Assembly: GCA_903837135.1 (NCBI GenBank)
Contig: CAILTK010000050.1
Coordinates: 1-39,890 of the forward strand
Direction of reading: 5' to 3'
DNA: 39,890 nt
From: an uncultured Caulobacterales bacterium
Lineage (GTDB): Bacteria > Pseudomonadota > Alphaproteobacteria > Caulobacterales > Caulobacteraceae
How positions within the stretch are numbered: the first letter of the stretch is position 1; each line of letters begins with the position of its first letter. Under the pieces are notes generated by a model, which was not told the origin of the DNA, searched no databases, and saw only the letters and a program-made list of their open reading frames with translations. A program made the translations under genes and the position numbers. Of this stretch, positions 1 through 7,611 are shown one piece after another.

Positions 1-1109
1 CAGACCATGGCCTGGAAATCGGTCGCCGGGGTCTGCACGGCGCTGAGGCCGAGGCCGGCTGCGAAGGCGGCGAAGCCCAGAAAGGCGAGGATCCGGGCGT
101 CGGCGCGGCGCTCCAGGAGAACCGCCACCGGGGCCATGGCCAACTGGGCCGCGCCGGTGACGAGCATGATCTCGCCGATCACCAGCGAGCCATGCCCGCG
201 CACGAAGGCGAGGAACACCGGCATCAGGTAGACCGAACCGAACAGGCCGGTTCCCAGCGCGAAGCTGAGCCCGCAGCCGAGGGCGAAGTTGCGGTCGCGA
301 AAGGTGCGAAGCTCGACGATCGGCGTGTCGGATCGCAGTGAGCGGACCACGAACACCAGGGCGCCGGCGACGGTCGCGGCGAACAGGACGAGCACCCGCG
401 GCGACAGCCAGCCCCGGCTGGGCGCATCCTTCAGGCCGATTTCCAGGGTGGTCAGGGCCAGCGCCGCGGCGGCCAGGGCGATCAGATCGAGGGTCTTCGC
501 CAGGCCGGGCTGCATCCGCGCCCGCGGCAGGGCCAGCGCCGCGCCGGTCGCGGCGATCAGGCCGGGAAGCACGTTGATCAGGAACAGCCAGCGCCAGGAA
601 TAGGTCTGGGTGATCCAGCCCCCGACGATCGGACCGGCGGTGGGCGCCAGCACGGCCAGAACCCCGGCGATGGTGGTGGCCAGCCCCTCGACCCGCGCGG
701 GAAACAGCAGGAACACCGCCGCGAACACGGCCGGGATCAGCGAGCCGCCGGAAAATCCCTGCACCACCCGAAAGACGATGATGGTGGTGAAGTCGGCGCT
801 GTTGGCGCAGCCGATCGACGCCAGGGTGAACAGGGTCACCGCGGCGACGAACAGCCAGCGCATGCTCAGCATCCGCGTCAGGAAGCCGGTCAGCGGGATC
901 GCCACCACCTCGGCCGTCAGATAGGCGGTCTGGATCCAGCTCATCTGATCGGGCCGCAGCTTCAGCGCGCTCTGGATGGTCGGCAGGGCGGTGGCGACGA
1001 TCTGGATGTCGAGGATGGCCATGAACATGCCGAGGCACATCATGGTGAAGCCGAACCAGGTCCGGACCGTCACCTTCTCCTCATCCGAGGGCCGCGACAG
1101 CAGAGTCAT
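1..1109 (-). CDS. DHA2-family (EmrB/QacA-like) MFS drug/proton antiporter, C-terminus cut by window edge
   Basis: An inner-membrane proton-driven exporter. About 369 residues are visible from the ATG at 1109; the reading frame runs open off the left edge. The start reads MTLLSRPSDEEK, followed by a first membrane helix with the LDIQIVATALPTI signature, the family's equivalent of LDxTIVNVALP in EmrB/QacA proteins. The phrase QTAYLTAEVVAIPLTGFL is typical of the 14-helix DHA2 group, as is GWITQTYSWRWLFLINV in helix 5. Its ATG overlaps the stop of the upstream methyltransferase by 4 bases (ATGA), so it is the third gene of a polyketide synthase-methyltransferase-exporter operon. The context suggests, but does not prove, that it exports the polyketide product or gives resistance to it. 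An EmrA-type partner, if present, would lie outside the window. Confidence 0.88.
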   Translation of the reverse strand, partial: MTLLSRPSDEEKVTVRTWFGFTMMCLGMFMAILDIQIVATALPTIQSALKLRPDQMSWIQTAYLTAEVVAIPLTGFLTRMLSMRWLFVAAVTLFTLASIGCANSADFTTIIVFRVVQGFSGGSLIPAVFAAVFLLFPARVEGLATTIAGVLAVLAPTAGPIVGGWITQTYSWRWLFLINVLPGLIAATGAALALPRARMQPGLAKTLDLIALAAAALALTTLEIGLKDAPSRGWLSPRVLVLFAATVAGALVFVVRSLRSDTPIVELRTFRDRNFALGCGLSFALGTGLFGSVYLMPVFLAFVRGHGSLVIGEIMLVTGAAQLAMAPVAVLLERRADARILAFLGFAAFAAGLGLSAVQTPATDFQAMV

Positions 1110-1597
1110 CGCAGGGGAGCCAGCGCCCCCTCCTCCACCCGGATCCGCCAGGTGAGCATGGCGAGGTTCAGAAGGCCGAAGACGATCGCGGCGCCCCACA
1201 GGCCGAAGGCCAGCGGCAGGACGATGATCTCGAGCACCACCACCGTGTAGTTGGGGTGCGGAATGAATCGGAAGGGGCCGCGCTTCACCAGGGTCTCGCC
1301 CGGGATGAACAGGACCCGCGTGGTCCAGCGCCGGCCAAGCGTGGCCAGCACCCACACCCGCGCCGCCTGCAGCACGAGGAACAGGACGACCCATGGCCAG
1401 ATCAACGGTCGGTCCCACCCGCGCAGCCAGATCCAGACGAGCCAGCTCGCGTGCAAAAGGACGATCAGGGGATAGTGGCGCGCGCCAACCTCGACCGCGC
1501 CCAGGCCGCGCAGGCGCCGCTCGTTGAGCCGGCCCCAGACCAGCTCGGCGCCCCTTTGCAGGGTGACGAAGACGAGGAGAGCGAGCGCCGGAAGCAT
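1106..1597 (-). CDS. Isoprenylcysteine carboxyl methyltransferase (ICMT)-family membrane methyltransferase
   Basis: A 163-residue integral membrane SAM-dependent methyltransferase. The ATG at 1597 (MLPALALLVF) is chosen because it overlaps the stop of the polyketide synthase by one base (TGATG). Several hydrophobic helices are followed by the ICMT signature near the C-terminus: GPFRFIPHPNY with a downstream Glu in VVVLEIIVLP, the His/Pro/Asn/Tyr...Glu set expected for the cofactor site. In Bacillus the BpsA-BpsB pair combines a type III polyketide synthase with an ICMT-like enzyme that O-methylates alkylpyrones. The same order here suggests methylation of the polyketide ring hydroxyl rather than of a prenyl-cysteine. 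The substrate assignment is inference from that neighbour. The stop overlaps the exporter start. Confidence 0.85.
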   Translation of the reverse strand: MLPALALLVFVTLQRGAELVWGRLNERRLRGLGAVEVGARHYPLIVLLHASWLVWIWLRGWDRPLIWPWVVLFLVLQAARVWVLATLGRRWTTRVLFIPGETLVKRGPFRFIPHPNYTVVVLEIIVLPLAFGLWGAAIVFGLLNLAMLTWRIRVEEGALAPLR

Positions 1598-2661
1598 CAG
1601 GCCTCGAGCGCGACGAAGGTGGCCGTGAACCCCGGCCCGAGCGCGGCCATGACCAGGCGCCTGGCCGCGGCCTTCGCCGCGGATTGGGCCGCGAGCACGC
1701 GGTCGAGCACGAAGAGGACCGTCGGGGCCGACATGTTGCCGAACTCCGACAACACTTCGCGCTCGCTGTCGAGCGCGCCCTGCTCGATCCCCAGGCTGGC
1801 CTCGATCGCCGGCAAAACCTTGGCCCCGCCCGGATGGCAGACGAAACGGTCGACGTCGGCCAGTTCGAGGCCGGCGCCCTTGAGGAATCCGGCCGACCCG
1901 TCGGCGAAGCGTTTGCGGACGAAGTCGGGGAGCCGGGCGTCGAGCACCACGCCGAAGCCCGCGGGGTCCACGCGCCAGCCCATGATGTCGAGGGTCTCGG
2001 GCCACAGATGCTCGCCCGTGGCGCCGATCCTGGGCCCCTCGTCCTCACCGCCGGCCCGCAGCACCGCGGCGGCGGCGCCGTCGCCGAACAGGGCGGTGGC
2101 CACCACGTTCATCTTGCTGGGCTCGTCCGGACGCATGCTGAGGGTGCAGAGCTCCACCACCACCAGCAGCACCACCGAGCCCGGGCGGGCCTCGGCGAGG
2201 CGCGCGGCGATCGACAGGCCGGTCACACCGCCGCCGCAACCGAGGCCGAACACCGGCGTGCGCATGGCCTCGGGCGACAGGCCGAGCACAGGGCCGGCGC
2301 GGGCTTCGAGACTGGGCGTGGCGATGCCGGTGGACGAGACCGTCACCACCGCGCCGACGTCCTTGGGATCGACGTCCGCCCGGCGCAGCGCCTCGCGCGC
2401 GGCCTCGAGCCAGAGCCGTTCGGCCTCGTCGAGGTAGACCGCGTTGCGCTCCTCCCACGGGTGCGGGACGCCGTACCATTCGATCGGGCGAACCGCGCGT
2501 CGCGTGCGGATGCCGGTGTTGGCGAACAGGCTGCGGATATGGTGCTCACGGAACACCTTGCCGCCGAACAGGTCGACCGCGTACTCGGCGGCCTGATCCT
2601 GGTCGATCACGTGCGCCGGCGCAGCCGTGGCGACCGACAGCAGGACCGTGGTGTTCGTCAT
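1597..2661 (-). CDS. Type III polyketide synthase (chalcone/alkylpyrone synthase family)
   Basis: A 354-residue ketosynthase-fold enzyme that should condense a fatty acyl starter with malonyl-CoA to alkylpyrones or alkylresorcinols. The start ATG at 2661 (MTNTTVLLS) matches the usual N-terminus; a longer in-frame ATG at 2730 adds an unlikely tail. The catalytic triad is complete: Cys142 in GLGCGGGVTG, His276 in FVCHPGGAK and Asn309 in FGNMSAPTVLF. The GDGAAAAVL stretch near 194-201 is also typical. Length is normal for bacterial members (about 350). It is the first gene of a tightly overlapping operon with an ICMT-like methyltransferase and an MFS exporter. Product identity cannot be told from sequence; alkylpyrone is the analogy with bpsAB. 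Confidence 0.9.
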   Translation of the reverse strand: MTNTTVLLSVATAAPAHVIDQDQAAEYAVDLFGGKVFREHHIRSLFANTGIRTRRAVRPIEWYGVPHPWEERNAVYLDEAERLWLEAAREALRRADVDPKDVGAVVTVSSTGIATPSLEARAGPVLGLSPEAMRTPVFGLGCGGGVTGLSIAARLAEARPGSVVLLVVVELCTLSMRPDEPSKMNVVATALFGDGAAAAVLRAGGEDEGPRIGATGEHLWPETLDIMGWRVDPAGFGVVLDARLPDFVRKRFADGSAGFLKGAGLELADVDRFVCHPGGAKVLPAIEASLGIEQGALDSEREVLSEFGNMSAPTVLFVLDRVLAAQSAAKAAARRLVMAALGPGFTATFVALEA

Positions 2662-2764
2662 ATCTGGTCTATCCGGAGGCGCCCCATAGCCAATGATTAC
2701 TCCAACCGGGCTGAAAAGGTTCCACTCCAAGCGCGGCTTTGGCGCTTTACCCCGCGGCGCCAGG

Positions 2765-3625
2765 TCATTTGGCCAGGGTCCAGCGCCCGGCCTGCACCCC
2801 TTTGGCCGGCCGGCCCGGCGCGTCGCCCCGGAAGCTGTAGAGCGGCTTGTCCCTGTAGGCCCACTGCAGGGCGCCGTCCTCGCGGCCGATGATCGACCAG
2901 TCGCCGAAGGGCTTCGATCCCGGCTTGGCCTCCAGCGGCCGGCGGGTCGCCAGGCAGGCGCCGAGGCAATGGCTCATGCCCTTCATCGTGTCCCACTCGA
3001 AGGTGTAGAGCGGCCGGCCGTCGGCGGTCGCCAGCGCGCCGTCGACCCGGCGAAGCCCGTCCGGAAGGCCCGGCGGGTCAGCCGCCTTGGCGGCGACACC
3101 GTCGCCGAGCGAGATCATCGGCGCCGGGTGCGATACGCCGTGCCAGGCTTGCCCAGGCGCCGGGATGTCGGTCCAGCGGTTCGCGCCGACCTCGCAGGTC
3201 TGGATCGCCGGCAGGTAGAGCGGTCCACTGACCGCCGGCAGCTTCATCATCACGCCGAAGGTGTCGAACATGTCGTCGGCAAGCCGCCCGCGCCAGGTGA
3301 TCGCCTTGACGCGGGTCGTCACCGGTCTGCCGCCCTCTCCCATCGCCGGTTCCGCCAGGGGTTCGCTGTCGATCTCGACGACCCAGCCGGCCTTCGCCTG
3401 AGGCTTGGCGCCGAGGACGCCACGCGGCAGTTCGACCCGAAGGGCCGTCGTCGCCGAGCCCGCGCATCCGTGCGAGACGCGGAACGCGCCGACGTAGAAC
3501 GCGCCTGGCCCTGCGGTGTCGGGCGCCATGACGACATGGGCGGAGGCGGGGGCCGCGAGCGTCGCGCACGCGGCCGCCCACAGGGCGATCCATCCGTCGC
3601 CGATCCTGAGGTTCAGGGATATCAT
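2765..3625 (-). CDS. Secreted DUF1775 (YcnI-like copper-binding) protein fused to a PF03640-like domain
   Basis: A 286-residue exported protein. Residues 1 to about 29 form a signal peptide (hydrophobic core, then APASA before His). Cleavage at ASA would leave His as the mature first residue, the copper ligand described for YcnI-type DUF1775 proteins. The DUF1775 domain continues with FRVSHGC, TTALRVELPRGV and a Trp in KAGWVVEI. The C-terminal about 100 residues match the secreted PF03640 pattern: PLYTFEWD, a CLGAC cysteine pair, WSIIGRED, WAYRDKPLYSFRGD. DUF1775 and PF03640 usually occur in separate proteins, so the fusion is noteworthy. It follows the TonB receptor gene by 14 bases and presumably works with it in periplasmic copper handling. 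Confidence 0.82.
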   Translation of the reverse strand: MISLNLRIGDGWIALWAAACATLAAPASAHVVMAPDTAGPGAFYVGAFRVSHGCAGSATTALRVELPRGVLGAKPQAKAGWVVEIDSEPLAEPAMGEGGRPVTTRVKAITWRGRLADDMFDTFGVMMKLPAVSGPLYLPAIQTCEVGANRWTDIPAPGQAWHGVSHPAPMISLGDGVAAKAADPPGLPDGLRRVDGALATADGRPLYTFEWDTMKGMSHCLGACLATRRPLEAKPGSKPFGDWSIIGREDGALQWAYRDKPLYSFRGDAPGRPAKGVQAGRWTLAK

Positions 3626-3639
3626 GCTGTCCCTCACCG

Positions 3640-5952
3640 CTAGAACACGTAGTCGAGCTTGGTGACCACAGTCCGCTGCGGGAACGGGTGGTACTCGAAG
3701 TAGGAGACGCCGCCGAGGTTGTCGACGCCGACGTCGGCCGCCCAATGACGGTCGATCCGGTAGCGGACGTGCAGGTCGGCGACGAAGTAGCCGCCGAAAC
3801 CGGTGAAGGTGTTGGCGAAGTGATCGATGTTGTCGATCGTCCCGTACGACCGGTCGCTGTAGCGGGCCGCCAGGGTGAAGACCCACTGGGCCGTCGGCTT
3901 GTAGGTGGCGACGGCCGCCGCCCTCAGCCGCGGCAGCTGCGGCAGCTGTTTGCCCACCACCGTGTCGCCGACGAAGGTCGGGGCGTAGCCGTTGTCTCGG
4001 AGGATCCTCGACTGGTTGTAGGTGGCCCAGCCGGAGAGTTCGAGGCCCTTGATCAGCACGTCGCGCTGGCTGGCGACCACCTCGATCCCCTGGTTTCGGA
4101 CCCGATCCACGTTCTGGGTGAAGCTGGCCAGGCTGGTCGGCGCGCTCGGCAGCACCAGACCGCTCTGCGAGATCAGGGCGTTGGAGATCGCCTCGCCAAA
4201 CAGGCTGACCCGGACCCGTCCGCCCGGCCAGACCCGCTCGGCGGAGAGCTCGGCCGACGTGGCGTCCTCGGGCTTCAGATACGGATTGGGAACCTGCAGC
4301 TGTCCGCTGACCGTGGCCGACTGGTAGAGCTCCTCCACCGTCGGAAAGCGATAGGCCTTGCCGATCGAGGCGGTGAAACGCCAGGCGGCGTCCGGCATAT
4401 AGGCGAGCACGGCCTTGGGCGAAAAGCGGCTCGCCGACAGGTCGGGCTGGCGGACGTTCAGCGCCGGACTGAGGGCGTAGTTGACCCCGTCGAAGGCGCG
4501 CCAGTGCTCATAACGCCCCCCCACGGTGAGCTTCACCCGCGACGTGACGGCGATCGCGTCCTGCAGCCAGATCGCTTCAGTCTCGGTCTTGCCGCCGGAA
4601 AAGGCGGCGGTGGTGGTCGGCGCCCCCGCGATCCAGTCGGTCAGGTTGTACTTGGGATTGTCAAGCTTGAACCCGTCCTGATGCAGTCCGGCGGAGAGGA
4701 TGTTCATCCCGTCCGCGCCCTGCGGCCGCCAGACGCCCTTTAGGTCGAGCGTCTCCCAGCCCGTACCGTCGAGCACGGTGTCGGTCCCCGCCCCGCCCGC
4801 GCCGGCCGCCGGCAAGGCGGTGGACGGCGCCCGCTGGCGGTCCTTGCCGTAGTCGTAGAGGCTGGCGATGACGCTCCAGTCGAACAGTCCCCCCGTGTGC
4901 GAGCCCACCGACAGGCTCTGCATGAGATGATCCTCGATCAGCTGGTAGCGGTCGGCGGAAAAGGCGCTGGCCGCGACCGTGTAGGCCCGGCCGCCGATGT
5001 TCAGCGCGCCAGAATAGACCGGGGCTCCGGCGGCGTTTTGCAGGTAAGACTGGACGGCTCCGCTGTCGTTGTTCTGGAAAAAGCCCAGGCTGTACACGGC
5101 GCTGATCGTCGGGGTGAGATCATACCCCAGCTTCAGGGTGGCCTTGTCGATGGTCTGGTGCTCCAGCCCCCCGGCCCCCAGGACCTGGATCGCCGCGCCG
5201 TTGCGGTTGGCGTAGGCGTAGGCTCCGGTGACCGGCGTCCCCGCCGTCGACGTCGTGCTCGGCGTGGTTCCGGTGATGTAGAGCAGCGGCTGGCTCTCGG
5301 TATCGAGGTGATCGACGCTGAGCCAGAACGAGAACCGGTCCCGCCGGTCGCCGATGGTCGCGCCGACCCGGCCGCTCGGATAGGTGGCCTTGGTTCCGAA
5401 CTGGCTGAAGTCCTGCCAGGCCCCCTCCACGGTGGCCGAGCCCTCGAGATGGGTCGGCATGCGGGTGGTGATCTCCACCACTTCGCCGATCGCGTTGCCC
5501 GGGAAGGCCGCCGAGAACGGGCCGTACATCACGTCGATGCGGGAGATCTCCTCCGGCGAGACCATGCCCCAGCGCGGCGAGGCGTTGGTGTTGTTGTTGC
5601 CGATCAGGGCCGACAGCAGCACGCCATCGGCATAGACCAGGCTGCGCGCGCTGGAGCCCACGCCCGAGGTGCGGGTGGCGATCGGATCCTGGGTGTCGCC
5701 GATATGGCGCTGGCGGACGAAGACGTCGGGCATGTATTTCAGCGTGTCTTCCACCGTGGTGGCGTTGACGGTGTCGAGCACCGTGGCGGCGGTGACCCCC
5801 TCGGTGGTGACGGCGACCTGATCGAGGGTGGGCGCGAGACGCTGGCCGGTGACGATGACCGGCGAGGGGTCTTCTGCGGCGACCGCGTTCGCGGCGATGA
5901 AGATCGGGCAGAGGGCGAGCGCGGCGCCGCCCGCAAACAAGGATGGTGACAT
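3640..5952 (-). CDS. TonB-dependent outer-membrane receptor, probably copper-related
   Basis: About 770 residues. The start at 5952 (MSPSLFAGG) places a signal peptide directly at the N-terminus, ending near NAVAAEDP; an ATG at 5979 would add nine residues. VIVTGQRL resembles a TonB box region. The plug domain follows with DTLKYMPDVFVRQR, a TRTSGVGSSAR stretch, VLLSALIGNNN, EEISRIDVMYGPFSAAFPGNAIGEVVEI. The rest is a 22-strand-type beta-barrel ending in a terminal Phe (LDYVF), the usual barrel-assembly signal. Its substrate is not readable from sequence, but it sits between DUF2946 and DUF1775 genes, both linked with copper in proteobacteria, so copper or a copper chelate is the best guess. 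A siderophore is the alternative. Confidence 0.88.
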   Translation of the reverse strand: MSPSLFAGGAALALCPIFIAANAVAAEDPSPVIVTGQRLAPTLDQVAVTTEGVTAATVLDTVNATTVEDTLKYMPDVFVRQRHIGDTQDPIATRTSGVGSSARSLVYADGVLLSALIGNNNTNASPRWGMVSPEEISRIDVMYGPFSAAFPGNAIGEVVEITTRMPTHLEGSATVEGAWQDFSQFGTKATYPSGRVGATIGDRRDRFSFWLSVDHLDTESQPLLYITGTTPSTTSTAGTPVTGAYAYANRNGAAIQVLGAGGLEHQTIDKATLKLGYDLTPTISAVYSLGFFQNNDSGAVQSYLQNAAGAPVYSGALNIGGRAYTVAASAFSADRYQLIEDHLMQSLSVGSHTGGLFDWSVIASLYDYGKDRQRAPSTALPAAGAGGAGTDTVLDGTGWETLDLKGVWRPQGADGMNILSAGLHQDGFKLDNPKYNLTDWIAGAPTTTAAFSGGKTETEAIWLQDAIAVTSRVKLTVGGRYEHWRAFDGVNYALSPALNVRQPDLSASRFSPKAVLAYMPDAAWRFTASIGKAYRFPTVEELYQSATVSGQLQVPNPYLKPEDATSAELSAERVWPGGRVRVSLFGEAISNALISQSGLVLPSAPTSLASFTQNVDRVRNQGIEVVASQRDVLIKGLELSGWATYNQSRILRDNGYAPTFVGDTVVGKQLPQLPRLRAAAVATYKPTAQWVFTLAARYSDRSYGTIDNIDHFANTFTGFGGYFVADLHVRYRIDRHWAADVGVDNLGGVSYFEYHPFPQRTVVTKLDYVF

Positions 5953-6034
5953 GGTGGCTTGGCCCCAAGGCGGGCGCATGCGCGCACCGCCGCTGACGAG
6001 AAGGGCGCGGGCCCACAGGGGCCCGCGCCGCGGT

Positions 6035-6445
6035 TCAGAGCGTCAGGGTGGAGGCTGGAGGCCCGCGGGCGTTGGGCGTGAAGGCGGGGGGGCCGCGCGC
6101 GCCGAGCGATCGCTGAATCCGGTAGGACGTCCAGGCGATCGTGGACGCCTGTGGAAGCACGACCTCGGCGCCGCACAGGGGCGGATTTGCGGCGAGGTCG
6201 CAGAACGGGCAGGCCTTGTGGGCCTGGAGCGGTGAGAGCGACGTCTTCCCCCCCGCGCCCGAAGGCAGGCCCACGTGGCAGATCTCGGCGGCCGCCGCGC
6301 GGGACAGGTCGCCGTGCGACGCCAGCCCCCCCGCCTGCATAGTCGCCTGCATGACGGTGGACTGGACCGAGGCGAGGTTGAGGAACGCCACGGCGAGCAG
6401 CGCCATCGCGTACACGGTCAGCCGAACCAGCCCGCCCGTCCTCAT
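6035..6445 (-). CDS. DUF2946 family protein (copper-cassette associated)
   Basis: A 136-residue protein with one N-terminal membrane segment (about residues 5-25, VRLTVYAMALLAVAFLNLA). It is recognised as DUF2946 by the HKACPFCDLAANPPL motif near residues 80-95 and by the C-terminal RGPPA repeats (GARGPPAF, ARGPPAS), which are characteristic of the family. The CPFC cysteine pair and the His ahead of it could bind metal. The start at 6445 (MRTGGLVRL) fits the family's normal length; an ATG at 6532 would add an Arg-rich tail. It is the first gene of a probable operon with the TonB receptor (82-base gap to that start) and the DUF1775 protein. Function is not established; a role in copper uptake or tolerance is inferred from this context. 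Confidence 0.75.
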   Translation of the reverse strand: MRTGGLVRLTVYAMALLAVAFLNLASVQSTVMQATMQAGGLASHGDLSRAAAAEICHVGLPSGAGGKTSLSPLQAHKACPFCDLAANPPLCGAEVVLPQASTIAWTSYRIQRSLGARGPPAFTPNARGPPASTLTL

Positions 6446-6617
6446 GCGGCGCGGCTTAGGCGCGATCGGGACAAGAGGCAAGCCGTGCTGAGTCGCCGAC
6501 CGCGATGTCGCGCGCGCGCGTCGACCGCGCATGGTCCGCGTCGTTCGCCCGCCTTGGACAGACGTAGCGCAAGGTGGCCCAGGCCCGGCGAACGGGTGGA
6601 GGTGTCTCAGTTTGAAT

Positions 6618-6836
6618 TTATGGTCCCGGTCGGGAGGCGGAGTAGCGGATCACATCGCCGCCTTCGTCGCGGGTGATGTATCCCATACTTTCGAGCCAGT
6701 TCAGGTCTTGATTGACCCTCTGCGCGTACCCTTTTTCGCCGAAAATAGCCTCCGCGATCTCGCGTTGGCTCAAACCAGGCCGGTGGCGAACCACCACCTC
6801 GATTGCTTGGGCGACAGTCGGTGGATCGAATGCCAT
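6618..6836 (-). CDS. Small winged-helix DNA-binding-like protein
   Basis: A 72-residue protein preceded by a purine-rich GGGGAG six bases before the ATG. The sequence has a helix-turn-helix character: GLSQREIAEAIFGEKGYAQRV would be the recognition unit, then LNWLESMGYITRDEGGDVIRY looks like the wing. It occupies an otherwise empty interval between the copper cassette and the ACT-domain gene, all on the same strand. I do not recognise a named family; a small transcriptional regulator or a DNA-binding subunit is plausible. No operator was identified. Coding status rests on the coherent fold pattern and the ribosome binding site. Confidence 0.6.
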   Translation of the reverse strand: MAFDPPTVAQAIEVVVRHRPGLSQREIAEAIFGEKGYAQRVNQDLNWLESMGYITRDEGGDVIRYSASRPGP

Positions 6837-6914
6837 GCTGCGCTCCCCACGGAGGGTCGGTGTTAGGCCGGTCGGAGAGCCGAGACAACCGATGGCCGGT
6901 GCGAGACGCGTCCT

Positions 6915-7181
6915 TCAGGCCGCCGAGGCCGCGCCCAGCCAGCCGAAGCCGACGCCGCGCACCACGGACATGTTCTGCAACCGGTGCAGGATGGTCTGAG
7001 CGCGCTGGGTGTCGAGCCCCTCCGCTTCGATACGGATGGCGACGTGATCGTCGCGCCGCGTCAGCTCCGCCGAGCGCAGGGTGGCCGCCACCAGGGCGAA
7101 CGGCCCCAGCACGCGCAGTAGGGCGTCGGTCTCCCCGGCCGCGACGATCTGGAAGACGAACAGGGGCGCGCCGTCACTCAT
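6915..7181 (-). CDS. Stand-alone ACT-domain protein (IlvM/IlvN-like fold)
   Basis: An 88-residue protein that reads as a single ACT domain with the order beta-alpha-beta-beta-alpha-beta: LFVFQIVAAG, then ETDALLRVLGPFALV, RSAELTRRDD, HVAIRIEAEGL, DTQRAQTILHRLQNM, SVVRGVGFGW. ACT domains bind amino acids and regulate metabolic enzymes; the small acetolactate synthase subunit IlvM has this size and layout. No catalytic partner gene such as ilvB or ilvG is adjacent. The start overlaps the stop of the upstream gene by 8 bases, indicating translational coupling, and both lie downstream of a Thr/Ile-rich leader peptide and attenuator. A regulatory role in branched-chain or threonine metabolism is inference. 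Confidence 0.65.
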   Translation of the reverse strand: MSDGAPLFVFQIVAAGETDALLRVLGPFALVAATLRSAELTRRDDHVAIRIEAEGLDTQRAQTILHRLQNMSVVRGVGFGWLGAASAA

Positions 7182-7521
7182 GACCGGCCGCTCCGGCTTT
7201 CTGGGCGACGACGGGGTAACACCGCCGCAGCAGGACCTTCCCGCTCGCGTCGAAGGCGGCCAGCTTCATGGAAGCCCCCTCCCCGCTCGGCCGCATCCAG
7301 ATCACCTCGTGCGCCGGCGCCGCCCCCGCGTCCGCCGGCCAGAGCCGCGTCAGCGTGCGTTCGGCGGCGAACAGGCCGTCGGCCTCCACCGCCATCAGGG
7401 TCGCCTCCACGCGCGTGATCCGGTCGATGGCGTCCGCGCCGCGCAGGGCGCGGATGAATTGGGCGGCGGCCATGGCCACCGGCGCGTCGCTCGGGTCTGC
7501 TTGCGGGTCTTCTGAAGTCAT
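7174..7521 (-). CDS. Protein resembling a detached serine-dehydratase beta (regulatory) domain
   Basis: A 115-residue protein. It resembles, by eye, the beta-type domain of iron-sulfur L-serine dehydratases: an AMAAAQFIRAL helix where the family has PMRAAKQFV, IDRITRVEATL where the family has LDRVTRVxVxLYGS, and GASMKLAAFDASGKVLLRRCYPVV where the family has NGMRFTAFDAxGxxLLSRTYYSVGGG. The N-terminal SSSHT motif of the enzymes is absent (PSDAP here), so no catalysis is expected. The similarity is modest and needs a profile search. The gene is first after the attenuator at 7553-7588 and overlaps the ACT-domain gene by 8 bases. Start ATG at 7521 is preceded by AAAAAAGGATCCGAAC, a good ribosome binding site. 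Confidence 0.5.
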   Translation of the reverse strand: MTSEDPQADPSDAPVAMAAAQFIRALRGADAIDRITRVEATLMAVEADGLFAAERTLTRLWPADAGAAPAHEVIWMRPSGEGASMKLAAFDASGKVLLRRCYPVVAQKAGAAGHE

Positions 7522-7552
7522 GTTCGGATCCTTTTTTGAGGGACCGACGGCG

Positions 7553-7588
7553 CAATAAAAAACCCCGCTGCCTTTCGGGAGCGGGGTT
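7553..7588 (-). terminator. Rho-independent terminator acting as attenuator
   Basis: On the minus strand the RNA reads AACCCCGCT, a 10-base loop, then AGCGGGGTT: a perfect 9-bp stem (arms 7580-7588 and 7561-7569) followed at once by TTTTATT. It lies 32 bases ahead of the 7521 start, between a short leader ORF and the operon. The 5' arm CCCCGCT can alternatively pair with AGCGGGG at 7630-7636 inside the leader ORF, giving a 7-bp antiterminator. These mutually exclusive pairings are the defining mark of ribosome-mediated attenuation. Confidence 0.85.
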
Positions 7589-7611
7589 GATCTTGCGATC
7601 CGCCGGAGGTT

